Shown here in pieces: positions 46,745-54,795 of a stretch of DNA of 64,000 nt. Position 1 is the first letter of the stretch; every line of letters starts with the position of its first letter. The position numbers and the translations under genes are program-made. The notes beneath the pieces are model-generated. The model saw only the letters and a list, made by a program, of their open reading frames with translations, was not told where the DNA came from and ran no database searches. The DNA comes from Marinospirillum minutulum DSM 6287 (GTDB lineage: Bacteria > Pseudomonadota > Gammaproteobacteria > Pseudomonadales > Halomonadaceae). The stretch lies in the NCBI RefSeq assembly GCF_000422325.1, contig NZ_AULO01000012.1:62001-126000 (forward strand). Direction: 5' to 3'.

Positions 46745-48289
46745 TCAAACTATTAATAATGCTTGAAAAATTGGCAGGCGAGTTGCTACAAATAATTCTG
46801 CATAACGCTGCATTTCTGCTAAGTTTTCACCTTCTTCATTAATCGCTTCACCGTCTTTTATTAAGCTTTGACCTAATTCTTTTAAGTAGAACCAAGCCTT
46901 TTTTGCCATAGCTGTGGGTGTTTGCTCGCCATTTATGTAAGCAGAAATTAATAATTGTTCAATGCGGCTAGCACTTATTCCGCCGCCTAATAATGGACTG
47001 ACTAAATAGCTAATTTCGCTGCCGTTGCAGGCACCATTTAAAAGGTAGTTGTTTAAGCGTTGACTGCTTTCTTTTACCTTGGCAACGGTTTCTTCATTTT
47101 GCACTGCTGCTAAGCAGCCACGACCTGCTAGCACTACTATTGCCTGAAACATTTGAGTAAAAGAAATTGCCTTGCTGGCTAACTGCTGGTGTAACTCGCC
47201 TAAGGTGATAGGTTGGTGATTAGAAAGAAGTTGAATGATGGGTAGATAAATTGACTCAGTCATACTAACTTCGCCCTGACTGGCCTGAAACTTCATTGAA
47301 ATACTGTTGGGGGGAACTACTAACACGCAAGCGAATTGACGCAGCCTAGTTAGCTGTTGTTGTGGTAATAGGCGGCGTCCACCTTTTACCCAATAGTCAC
47401 GACGGAATTGCTGATTAACCATAAAATCTTTCGTTGTTTCACGAAGCTGCGGGTCATTCACCGACTGCAATAAGGCTAGTTGTTCTTGAGAAAAATTTAT
47501 TTCGTCTACATGGTCTAGCAAATTGGCAGAACAGGCGTAGCTTAGCTTGGTGGGCGCTAGCCAATCTTTAACACTAGAAAAGCTCATAGGTTGCCAGTCT
47601 CGGTTAAAGTATTCGTGAGCTAAGTATTGGCGGTTTTGTTGTTTAAGGTTTTTAATACGCTCCCCCACTTGGGGATTAGCGCGGGCATAAGCTGGACTAG
47701 CAGCTAACAGTTTTTCTGTAAATAGGAGTGATTCATCAATACGCCCTAAAATACCCTGCCCTTCAGCACCAACTAGTTCTGCGTGTTCTGTCATTAGGTA
47801 GCGCACCGGTGCAAACGCGCTCCAACCTGGTAGGGTGTTGTAGCTAATATAGACAACACCACCAACTTTTAGCTTTTTACGAATAAATTCAACAAGGTGG
47901 TTGCGGTTTTCATCACTTATCCAACTCCAAATACCATGCAAGCCTATGTAATCAAATTCTGGTAAATCTGGGCGGTTAACAAACTCGGCAAAACTGTCAT
48001 CTACTAGGTCTACTTTAGCACCTGAAGCAGCAGCTAGTTCATGCGCATGAGCAGTTTGCGCTGGGTTAAAATCGTTACCGTGCCAGTGCACCAGTGAACC
48101 CGCAGCATGAATATTAGTGCTTAAACCTTGGCCAAAGCCTAGCTCGCAAGCATAACCTACCTCTGGCGGAATAATGCCACTATTAAGAAATGCTAGTTTA
48201 AGAGCAAGCGGGTTAAGTTCACTGTAATAGCCAAAGGTGTAGCCTATATCGGTGACATAACCACTAGTCCAGTCGTTTAATTCATTCAT
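46745..48289 (-). CDS. SAM-dependent methyltransferase with MethyTransf_Reg domain
   Basis: The 514-aa protein has a class I methyltransferase core (about 1-200; glycine motif CELGFGQGLS, then VHWHGNDFNPAQ) and a regulatory domain from about 220 (YLAHEYFNRDWQPMSFSSVKDWL). The best-known relatives are rickettsial protein-lysine methyltransferases that modify outer-membrane proteins. No signal peptide is present. It is single, with its promoter in 48290-48350. The substrate here is unknown; surface-protein methylation is inference from the family. Confidence 0.78.
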   Translation of the reverse strand: MNELNDWTSGYVTDIGYTFGYYSELNPLALKLAFLNSGIIPPEVGYACELGFGQGLSTNIHAAGSLVHWHGNDFNPAQTAHAHELAAASGAKVDLVDDSFAEFVNRPDLPEFDYIGLHGIWSWISDENRNHLVEFIRKKLKVGGVVYISYNTLPGWSAFAPVRYLMTEHAELVGAEGQGILGRIDESLLFTEKLLAASPAYARANPQVGERIKNLKQQNRQYLAHEYFNRDWQPMSFSSVKDWLAPTKLSYACSANLLDHVDEINFSQEQLALLQSVNDPQLRETTKDFMVNQQFRRDYWVKGGRRLLPQQQLTRLRQFACVLVVPPNSISMKFQASQGEVSMTESIYLPIIQLLSNHQPITLGELHQQLASKAISFTQMFQAIVVLAGRGCLAAVQNEETVAKVKESSQRLNNYLLNGACNGSEISYLVSPLLGGGISASRIEQLLISAYINGEQTPTAMAKKAWFYLKELGQSLIKDGEAINEEGENLAEMQRYAELFVATRLPIFQALLIV

Positions 48290-48593
48290 GCGCTTTTCCC
48301 TTAAAAGGTGTTAGGTTTAATTTTTGCTAGTGTAATAAATAAAGAGTAAAGCAGTTGTTAAGATTATTCAGCGACAGAATCGACATAATGAGTACATCTA
48401 GCATTGCTTCCTACTACTTACTTAAATATATTGGAAACAATAGAAGGCTTGGTTGCTTGTACTCAAGACGTACACTAAATTTTAGTATCTATAAAACCCT
48501 AAGGTCATTTATCAAACACATAAAAAAACAACAGATCAATTTTTAGGCACAGTTTGGGCACAAAAGCGTCACAGGAATATTTTTAACTAGACA
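48290..48593. other. Gene-poor stretch between the methyltransferase gene and the tRNA-like remnant
   Basis: A 63-codon open frame at 48355-48546 has no recognisable features and no good ribosome site, so I do not call it. The left part must hold the promoter of the minus-strand methyltransferase gene. Nothing else is supported. Confidence 0.5.
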
Positions 48594-48632
48594 TAAAAAA
48601 AGGCAGATCAATCTAAATGATTGATCTGCCTT
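48594..48632 (-). terminator. Strong rho-independent terminator on the minus strand
   Basis: AAGGCAGATCAATC (48600-48613) pairs perfectly with 48619-48632, and the minus-strand transcript then enters a run of seven T. It lies 9 bp past the CCA end of the tRNA-like segment, exactly where a tRNA gene's own terminator would be. Confidence 0.9.
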
Positions 48633-48641
48633 AATAAATCT

Positions 48642-48681
48642 TGGTAGCGGGGGCTGGATTTGAACCAACGACGGTTATGAG
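48642..48681 (-). other. 3' part of a tRNA-fMet-like gene (truncated; possible attachment site)
   Basis: On the minus strand the segment reads CTCATAACC, then a T-arm GTTGG-TTCAAAT-CCAGC with a perfect 5-bp stem, then CCCCGCT and ACCA. This matches the anticodon loop and 3' end of initiator tRNA-Met. The five-base variable region is missing, and the 5' half is replaced by unrelated sequence beyond 48682. The acceptor partner is absent, so it is not a working tRNA. With the retained terminator next to it, it looks like the displaced 3' end left by an element that integrated into a tRNA gene. Confidence 0.75.
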
Positions 48682-48941
48682 AGTGATGAATCTAAACCCT
48701 TTTAAAAGGTTTAAAATTGACTAAAAGTGTCTTAATCCACCATATTAGGGCGTTTTTTTAGAAAAGCACCTGCCAGCTCGAAGTACATTAAAGTTGGTTA
48801 AAGCTCTTTGGTTGCGTCACAGGGTTTGTAAAAAAGAAATGACCTTCGGTCTGTTTTGATAAGTTTAGTACTAGTTAAGCAGGTTGTTACACTACTCTTA
48901 AATGCGGCCTGCGCACATTAACAAGTACGTATACTATTGAA
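48682..48941. other. Non-coding stretch at the island edge
   Basis: No gene is supported. A near-palindrome (AAACCCTTTTAAAAGGTTT) lies at about 48696-48714. I looked for an integrase remnant and saw none that I could defend. Confidence 0.5.
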
Positions 48942-49490
48942 CTAGAAGATTGAATCTTTGATGTTTGGTACCAAATGCTTTGTACTTAAACGGTATTTTT
49001 GCAAGCGGCTGCTCGGCTTATCAGGGATAGTCATCTCAATATAAGCAAGGTTAAGTAGTGCTTTACTTGCTTGTTTAGCTCACCCGACACACTTTTATGT
49101 CCTAAAAAACCTGCTAGTTAAGACTTGCTGAGAGGCTTGTTTTGTAACAGCAACATAATTTTAGCTGCTAATGCTTACTCTTGCCGCTGGTCAAGTGCTT
49201 GCTTGTAAATTGGTGTTGCTGTTTCTGAGATTTTAGCACTCAAAGTTTCAGCAATAATGCCCAGCATGATTTTACAAAAGGTGCACTATCAGTTTGCGTT
49301 GTGCTAGCAGAAATAGCGCCATAGTATCCTTCTTGGTGCACAAAAACTAAAGATTCAATTGGTAAATTGGCAAACAATGGATTCCATTTAGCTAAAATTA
49401 GGCTTTACCAGATACGCCCGATACTGCCATTACCATCGGCAAAAGGATGGATAAACTCAAGCTCATAGTGGAAAGTGAACTGATTATGCC
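48942..49490 (-). pseudogene. Relic of a third Fic family gene
   Basis: The minus strand reads FTFHYELEFIHPFADGNGSIGRIW, then a stop, then SLILAKWNPLFANLPIE and QEGYYGAISASTTQTDSAPF. This is the Fic core, with Ser replacing the Arg of GNGR. After a frameshift it continues as IMLGIIAETLSAKISE, then YKQALDQRQE, another stop, and a C-terminal helix-turn-helix (PLSKS-stop-LAGFLGHKSVSGELN). There are at least three stops and one frameshift, and the N-terminal part is missing. It belongs to a different Fic subfamily from fic1 and fic2. Confidence 0.85.
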
Positions 49491-49524
49491 TAACTTTATA
49501 GTATGGCATAAAATGTGGTTACGT

Positions 49525-49795
49525 TGAGCTCCGGCGGTATCGGTAAAACTCAGCTAGCCATCACCTTGGGTTATTTAGCAATCCAAGACAAAATAAAGGT
49601 AAGGTTTATTATTGCACCTGATTTACTGCGACACATAAGTTAAAAAGCTATTTGCAGCATGTAGTAATAAGCTACTGATTATTGATGATATAGGGTATTT
49701 ACCCTCCAGACGTGATTAAGCTAATTATTGTATTGTGATTGCAAAGCGTTATGAAAAAGGCATCTCGCTTTTTAATAGCAAGTCAAGAGTATAGG
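49525..49795 (+). pseudogene. Relic of an IS21-family istB ATPase gene
   Basis: The plus strand reads SSGGIGKTQLAITLGYLAIQ (Walker A), VRFIIAPDLL, then after a gap KLLIIDDIGYLPSRRD (Walker B), a stop, and VIAKRYEKGISL. This matches IstB/DnaC-like helper proteins of IS21. It contains stops, a gap and no start or istA partner. It shows that an IS21-type element once sat here and has decayed. Confidence 0.85.
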
Positions 49796-49873
49796 CCCAA
49801 TCAAACTGAGCTAACTTTTTGCGCTGAAAAAAAATTTGCAGTTTTTTTTGAGCTTAATTTTTTTAAAATATAA

Positions 49874-50566
49874 CTACTCCATCATCGATGAGGCTTCTTG
49901 TAAGATGCGATCTGATGCTCTTTGAATATGTGCAGCTAAAGCTTCACAAGCTTCTTCACTTCGACGGGCAATAGTTAACTCATAGATAGTTTCATGTTCT
50001 TTCCAAACTTTCTGGTCAGGTGAGGTTTTTTGGATACAGACTCTACGAAAACGGTCTGTGACACGACGAGATATCTGGCTGAACTCTAAAAGCATTGCAG
50101 ACTGGCAACCACCAACTAATGATTCGTGAAAGCGATGATGATGTTTTTCCCATTGCGCTACAGTGCCATCTTCCCAGACTGATTGCTCTATCTTGTTTAA
50201 TTTCCAAAAACTAGAAACGACACTAGCTTCCCAGTCGTCACCACCTTTTTCAATAGAGATGCGTAAACATAGTGTGCCAAGCGCAATACGTGCACGAGTA
50301 GCATCGATGAAGTGGTCACGTAAAAGAGGGGCTACTTTATGTCCACGCTGTCCTACCTGTTCAACTAATCCTTCACTTGATAGTACAGACAAGCTTTCAC
50401 GAATAGGACTTAGGCTTACCTGAAACTCATCACTGAGTTCTTGTAGACGTAAGTAGTCACCTGGTTTCTTGCGTCCAGTAAGAATGTCATTACGTAAATG
50501 GTTAGTCAGATCGTTGGCTAGAGAGCGTCTTAGTGTGCTTCGAGTGTTTTTTAAAAGTATGGGCAT
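49874..50566 (-). CDS. GntR family transcriptional regulator (FCD domain)
   Basis: The product from ATG 50566 is 230 aa. A GntR winged helix (DILTGRKKPGDYLRLQELSDEF, then SLSPIRESLSVLSSEGLV) is followed by a helical FCD ligand domain (about 95-220; HHRFHESLVGGCQSAML). An open frame continues upstream to 50662, but only this start has AAGGA nearby. It is divergent from the aromatic operon, 235 bp from its first gene, so it is the probable regulator. FCD regulators usually bind organic-acid effectors and repress catabolic operons. Confidence 0.9.
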   Translation of the reverse strand: MPILLKNTRSTLRRSLANDLTNHLRNDILTGRKKPGDYLRLQELSDEFQVSLSPIRESLSVLSSEGLVEQVGQRGHKVAPLLRDHFIDATRARIALGTLCLRISIEKGGDDWEASVVSSFWKLNKIEQSVWEDGTVAQWEKHHHRFHESLVGGCQSAMLLEFSQISRRVTDRFRRVCIQKTSPDQKVWKEHETIYELTIARRSEEACEALAAHIQRASDRILQEASSMME

Positions 50567-50662
50567 AGAATTATTTGTCCTTATTTTAATTTTGATGATC
50601 ATAGGTGAAAACAATACCCAAAGCCAAGATTTGCTTTGTGCTGGCTTTGGTAATAATAGCAT

Positions 50663-50801
50663 CTATCAGAATAAGTGTATGATATAATCCTTTACATAAT
50701 CTACTATTGACAGTGTGTTATACCGTCTGTTAGTTTTCATATTAATTCTAGTCATCTCCTGCGATGGATGTAGGAGTGTCCACCTTAAGCGAGGATGAAA
50801 T
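50663..50801 (+). promoter_or_regulatory. Divergent control region of the aromatic operon
   Basis: The region between the GntR gene and the operon contains a TATAAT hexamer (50683-50688) and a TTGACA hexamer (50707-50712). A partly symmetrical stretch (TGTGTTATACCGTCTGT) follows at about 50713-50730 and could be the GntR operator. A GAGGATG ribosome site precedes the first ATG. The exact promoter is not resolved. Confidence 0.4.
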
Positions 50802-51641
50802 ATGAGTATAGCTAGCCCTGAAATTGGCAAATCATTAACTGTTGAAGGGGTAAATATTAATTTCCATGATGAGGGGGAGGGTGAGCCAATTTTGCTTATT
50901 CATGGATCAGGTCCAGGGGTAACAGCATGGGCTAATTGGCGTACGATTATCCCTGAGTTAGCTAAGAATAATCGAGTTATTGCACCAGATATGGCAGGTT
51001 TTGGTTATACCCAAGCACCGGCAGATTTTTCTGCAACTTCAGAAAGCTGGGTGCGTCAAGTTATAGGTTTGTTAGATGCATTAGACCTAGAGAAAGTAAC
51101 TATTATAGGGAATTCTTTCGGTGGAGCTATTGCATTAAAAACAGCGAGTTTAAATCCAAGCCGCGTTAATAAATTAGTTTTAATGGGCTCAGTGGGTGTT
51201 AGTTTCCCGATTACTAATGGGTTAGAGAAAGTATGGGGTTATGAGCCATCACCTGAAGCAATGAGTGAGTTGTTACATATATTTGCTTACGATCAGTCAA
51301 TCATTAGTGATGATTTGGTTGAAATGCGTTATCGGGCAAGCATTAGAGCTGATGTACAAGAGCGTTTTTCAAGTCTGTTTCCAACACCTCGTCAAGAAGG
51401 TGTCGAGCGTTTATCACTTAGCAATAAAGAGCTACTCAAGATAGAGCAGCCGACAATCATTATTCATGGAAAAGATGATCAGGTGATCCCTTTTGCTGTA
51501 TCTAAAATTTTAGCTCAGCGTTTACCAAATGCAGAGTTATATCCAATTGATCAGTGTGGACATTGGGTACAAATTGAAAAAGGTAAAGAGTTTCTCGATA
51601 TCGTAAAGCCGTTTCTCTCTCAACATAAAGCTAGAAAATAA
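50802..51641 (+). CDS. Alpha/beta hydrolase of the meta-cleavage pathway (DmpD/XylF/MhpC family)
   Basis: These enzymes hydrolyse the C-C bond of ring-cleavage products such as 2-hydroxymuconic semialdehyde or its substituted analogues. The 279-aa product has the oxyanion motif HGSGPGVTAWANW, the nucleophile elbow GNSFGG (Ser near 108), the acid in HGKDDQVIPF and the histidine in CGHWVQIEK. The catalytic triad is complete. It opens the catabolic operon, downstream of the control region. The exact ring substrate cannot be fixed from sequence. Confidence 0.9.
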   Translation: MSIASPEIGKSLTVEGVNINFHDEGEGEPILLIHGSGPGVTAWANWRTIIPELAKNNRVIAPDMAGFGYTQAPADFSATSESWVRQVIGLLDALDLEKVTIIGNSFGGAIALKTASLNPSRVNKLVLMGSVGVSFPITNGLEKVWGYEPSPEAMSELLHIFAYDQSIISDDLVEMRYRASIRADVQERFSSLFPTPRQEGVERLSLSNKELLKIEQPTIIIHGKDDQVIPFAVSKILAQRLPNAELYPIDQCGHWVQIEKGKEFLDIVKPFLSQHKARK

Positions 51642-51666
51642 AAAAGTATAAAAATAGGAGATTTAC

Positions 51667-52113
51667 ATGAAAAAATTAAGCCTTGAGGGGCGTTGGAGTC
51701 TTTTATCTTGGCGTCAAGAATACGATGACGGGCGTGTCGTTTTACCCATGGGTGATAAAGTCAGTGGCTTTGCCGAATACCGTGATGGTCGAGTCACTAT
51801 AATGGTTATTGATGACACTCGTGCACCTTTTACAACTGGTGGACAGTGGGATTCTGACAATAGGGAAAAAGCACATGCCTATGAAACCAGTTTGTTTTAC
51901 ACAGGTACTTACCGAGTTGACGGCGATAGTGTCTTTCATGATATAGAGATTGCATCCTTCCCTAACTGGAAAGGGGTTACTCAAAAACGTCAAGTATGTT
52001 TAGAAGACGATAGTCTAAAACTAATTGCCCGACTAGAGGAAGGGTCTCCTGAGGCGAGGAAAGCAATTTTAGAGTGGCGACGTATGACTCCAAAAAACAA
52101 AAAAGAGGTGTAA
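51667..52113 (+). CDS. Lipocalin-like domain protein
   Basis: The 148-aa protein opens LEGRWSLLSWRQEYDDGR and continues with GFAEYRDGRVTIMV and ETSLFYTGTYRVDGDSVFHDI. This is the beta-barrel pattern of the lipocalin-like (Lipocalin_5) family. No signal peptide is visible, so it is likely cytoplasmic. It lies between hydrolase and dioxygenase genes with tight spacing (25 and 4 bp). Members of this family occur in aromatic and steroid degradation clusters, but the role is unknown. Binding a hydrophobic intermediate is a reasonable guess. Confidence 0.75.
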   Translation: MKKLSLEGRWSLLSWRQEYDDGRVVLPMGDKVSGFAEYRDGRVTIMVIDDTRAPFTTGGQWDSDNREKAHAYETSLFYTGTYRVDGDSVFHDIEIASFPNWKGVTQKRQVCLEDDSLKLIARLEEGSPEARKAILEWRRMTPKNKKEV

Positions 52114-52117
52114 TAAG

Positions 52118-53122
52118 ATGCAGATCTTATCTTTAGGTTACCTTGGTATTAATGCAGAAAACCTTTCTGATTGGGAGGACTACGGTACCAAATTACTTGG
52201 CTTACAAGCAGTTGATAAGTCAAATAAAACAACAGCTTTTCGTATGGATGATCGCAGGCAGCGTCTTTATGTAGAAGAAAATGGTAAATCATCTTTACAG
52301 TATTTTGGTTGGGAAGTACTAGATAGTGCAGCACTACAAGGTATAGCAGCAAAAGTAGAAGCTGCTGGAATAACTGTTCATCACGATAATGGTATTTTAG
52401 CACAACAGCGATTTGTTCGTGAATTAGTTTGGTTCTTAGATCCAGGTGGTAATAGGATAGAGATATTCTATGGAGCTGAAATAGCTAGTGAAGCTTTCAG
52501 CCCTGGTCGTGATATCGGTGGATTTCGCACCGGTGTACATGGTCTTGGTCATGCTGTATTGACCTGCAAAAGTTTAGAGGATCTATTGCCTTTTTATACC
52601 AAAATATTGGGTTTTGGTATTTCTGACTATGTACTACAACCCTTCAAAGCTTATTTTCTTCACGTTAACCCTCGTCACCATAGTCTAGCCTTGGTTGAAA
52701 CTGGTGAGAAAGGAGTACACCACATCATGATGGAGCTAATGCAGTTTGATGATGTCGGCCATGCCTATGATTTAGCTGACCATCGAGATGAGGAGATAGG
52801 TGTAACCCTAGGTCGACATACCAATGATTATATGACTTCTTTTTACACTTACTCACCTTCTAAATTTATGGTTGAGTACGGTTGGGGTGGTAAAGAAGTT
52901 GATCCTCGTAATTGCCAACCTTTTGAGTTGGTTGATGGTCCTAGTATTTGGGGGCATAACCGTAGTTGGTTAAGTGATGAAGCTAATGCTATAGCACGTG
53001 AACAGCAAAAGCGTAATGCTGAGATAGGACTACGTCAACCTATGCAAGTTTTACCAGGCAATCACTTTGAAATGCCTACAAACTGTGAATGGTGGGAGAG
53101 TTTTCTTCGTAGCAAAAAATAA
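52118..53122 (+). CDS. Extradiol ring-cleavage dioxygenase (VOC superfamily, BphC/HsaC-like)
   Basis: The enzyme opens catechol-type rings next to the hydroxyls using Fe(II) and O2. The 334-aa product has two vicinal-oxygen-chelate modules. The metal ligands are visible as His145 (GLGHAVL), His201 or His202 (VHHIM) and Glu253 (MVEYGWG). The conserved Tyr of FYTYSPS precedes the last ligand. It is slightly longer than BphC (about 300), with a C-terminal tail. It is followed by a TRAP importer. The preferred catechol is unknown. Confidence 0.9.
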   Translation: MQILSLGYLGINAENLSDWEDYGTKLLGLQAVDKSNKTTAFRMDDRRQRLYVEENGKSSLQYFGWEVLDSAALQGIAAKVEAAGITVHHDNGILAQQRFVRELVWFLDPGGNRIEIFYGAEIASEAFSPGRDIGGFRTGVHGLGHAVLTCKSLEDLLPFYTKILGFGISDYVLQPFKAYFLHVNPRHHSLALVETGEKGVHHIMMELMQFDDVGHAYDLADHRDEEIGVTLGRHTNDYMTSFYTYSPSKFMVEYGWGGKEVDPRNCQPFELVDGPSIWGHNRSWLSDEANAIAREQQKRNAEIGLRQPMQVLPGNHFEMPTNCEWWESFLRSKK

Positions 53123-53178
53123 ATACTCAGGGTAGAAAGAAACTAGCTACCTAAACAACAATAATAGAGGTTAATAAG

Positions 53179-54195
53179 ATGAAAAAGATTATTTCAGGTT
53201 TGGTTTTGGGTTGCTTAGCAATCATGCCACCACTAGCTGCAATGGCAGCTGACCACAAACTAATTATTTCTAGTTGGGCATCACCTCAGCACGGTATTAA
53301 TGCAAAAATGTGGCCACGTTTTATTGAAATGATTGAAGAAGCGACAGATGGTCGTGTAACTGCTGAGTTGAAGTTGGATTTAGGGCCACCGCCTGCACAA
53401 ACTGACTTAATCCAAGATGGTATTGCAGATGTAGCAATCATTGCACACTCATATCAACCAGGGCGTTTTCCTAGCACTAAGCTTGCAGAGCTACCTGGTT
53501 ATACAGCTTCCACAGAAGCTTTATCTGCAGCGTATTGGCGTGCTTATGATAAGTATATGAAAAAAGCTAATGAACACCGTGGATTAAAATTATTAGCTCT
53601 ACATACCAATGGTGCAGCACAGCTTCATTCCAACAAAAAAGTGACTCAACTGAAGCAAGTCGAAGGTATGAAGTTGCGTAGTACTGGTGACGCTATGGCT
53701 AGAATGTTAAATGAATTAGGCGCTAGTGGTATTCAAGTACCCGCTCCCAAAGTCTATGAAACTTTATCTTCTAATGCTGCAGATGGTGTCTTAATGCCAC
53801 TTGAAGCTCGGGTTGGCTTTCGTCTAACAGAGATAGCTCAAAATGCTTATACGATGCCTGGTGGTTTTGGGCGTTTTTCATTCGCTTTTGTTATGAACGA
53901 GGATGTTTTTAATGCTTTACCTATCGATATTCGACAAAAGCTAGATGAGAAAGTATTTGGTGAGCCGTTAAGTCGTGAGCTAGGGCGTATTTGGGATGAG
54001 ATTGATGAGGTTGGCATAATAGGTACTTTGGAAACAGAAGGTAACACTATTAATGCTGCTAACAAGTCAGATCAGGCTGAATTTGTTCGTAAGACTGCGA
54101 AAGTTACTCAAGATATTATTAATGAAGCTAAAGCAAAAGGTATTAATACTGAAGCTGTAGTTGAAATATTAAAAAATGCAGCTAATGAAAAATAA
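53179..54195 (+). CDS. dctP: TRAP transporter solute-binding protein DctP
   Basis: This is the periplasmic receptor of a tripartite secondary importer for an organic acid. The 338-aa product has a signal peptide (cleavage near AMA, residue 23), a DctP fold, and the conserved Arg segment MKLRSTGDAM used to bind carboxylates. GGFGRFSFAFVMNEDVFNAL is typical of the C-terminal half. Its place between the dioxygenase and permease genes suggests it imports the aromatic acid or a related substrate of this operon. A hairpin follows. Confidence 0.9.
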   Translation: MKKIISGLVLGCLAIMPPLAAMAADHKLIISSWASPQHGINAKMWPRFIEMIEEATDGRVTAELKLDLGPPPAQTDLIQDGIADVAIIAHSYQPGRFPSTKLAELPGYTASTEALSAAYWRAYDKYMKKANEHRGLKLLALHTNGAAQLHSNKKVTQLKQVEGMKLRSTGDAMARMLNELGASGIQVPAPKVYETLSSNAADGVLMPLEARVGFRLTEIAQNAYTMPGGFGRFSFAFVMNEDVFNALPIDIRQKLDEKVFGEPLSRELGRIWDEIDEVGIIGTLETEGNTINAANKSDQAEFVRKTAKVTQDIINEAKAKGINTEAVVEILKNAANEK

Positions 54196-54200
54196 TTAGA

Positions 54201-54251
54201 TTTATCCCCCGATTCAATAAGTTGATTAAGCATTTAAGAGTCGGGGATAAA
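54201..54251 (+). other. Intercistronic hairpin between dctP and dctQ
   Basis: TTTATCCCCCGA (54201-54212) pairs with TCGGGGATAAA (54241-54251), with one bulged C. It likely sets the receptor-to-permease expression ratio. Confidence 0.7.
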
Positions 54252-54285
54252 AGCTTATTTAATTAGGTTAATGGAGGGCACGGTG

Positions 54286-54795
54286 ATGTTGTTGTTACTA
54301 AAAAGACTGACCCGTTATACTGATTTTATGTTAATGCTCCTAGCTTCTATTGCACTTTTTTCAATGATGTTAATGACATTTTCAGATGTCATGATGCGAT
54401 CTTTATTTAACGCACCTATTCAGGTTTCTACTGAACTAACACGTGTTTTCATGGCAATAATGGTGTTTTCTTCATTGCCAGTCATGATGGTTCGTCAGGG
54501 TGCTATTTCTGTTGATTTATTAGATACATTGTTCCGCTCCTGGGGAGTTGAACGCGTTCAGCTAGGTTTAATTGATATCTTTATTGGCATTGTTTTGTAT
54601 TGGCCAGTACAACGCTTGTGGGTGCTTGTTGAACGAACGCATAGTTATGGTGAGGTAACTGAGTTTTTACGTCTTCCACAATATTGGGTACTTGGTTTTA
54701 TAACCTTTGCAGTTGCAATTACAGCTATAGCAACGTTGGTCAAAGGACTTTTAGTGTTGTTTGGTAAGGTTCCTGGAGGCAAAACCAATGTTTGA
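54286..54795 (+). CDS. dctQ: TRAP transporter small permease DctQ
   Basis: The small membrane subunit, 169 aa from ATG 54286, with GGAGGG about seven bases upstream. Starts at 54271 or 54283 would remove that ribosome site. Four membrane helices are visible (for example FMLMLLASIALFSMMLM and VLGFITFAVAITAIATL). The motif FSDVMMRSLFN matches DctQ. Its stop overlaps the start of dctM by 8 bp. Confidence 0.88.
   Translation: MLLLLKRLTRYTDFMLMLLASIALFSMMLMTFSDVMMRSLFNAPIQVSTELTRVFMAIMVFSSLPVMMVRQGAISVDLLDTLFRSWGVERVQLGLIDIFIGIVLYWPVQRLWVLVERTHSYGEVTEFLRLPQYWVLGFITFAVAITAIATLVKGLLVLFGKVPGGKTNV

Noticed and set aside
48355-48546. 63-codon open frame
   Set aside because: No ribosome site, no recognisable domain, and composition like the flanking non-coding DNA.
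48540-48600. Possible tyrosine-integrase C-terminus next to the tRNA-like fragment
   Set aside because: Readings such as RHSLGTKASQEYF loosely recall integrase ends, but no active-site pattern (R-H-R-Y) is present and the stretch is too short.
48642-48681. Functional tRNA gene on the minus strand
   Set aside because: The T-arm and CCA end are good, but the variable loop is missing and no D-arm or 5' acceptor strand can be found upstream.
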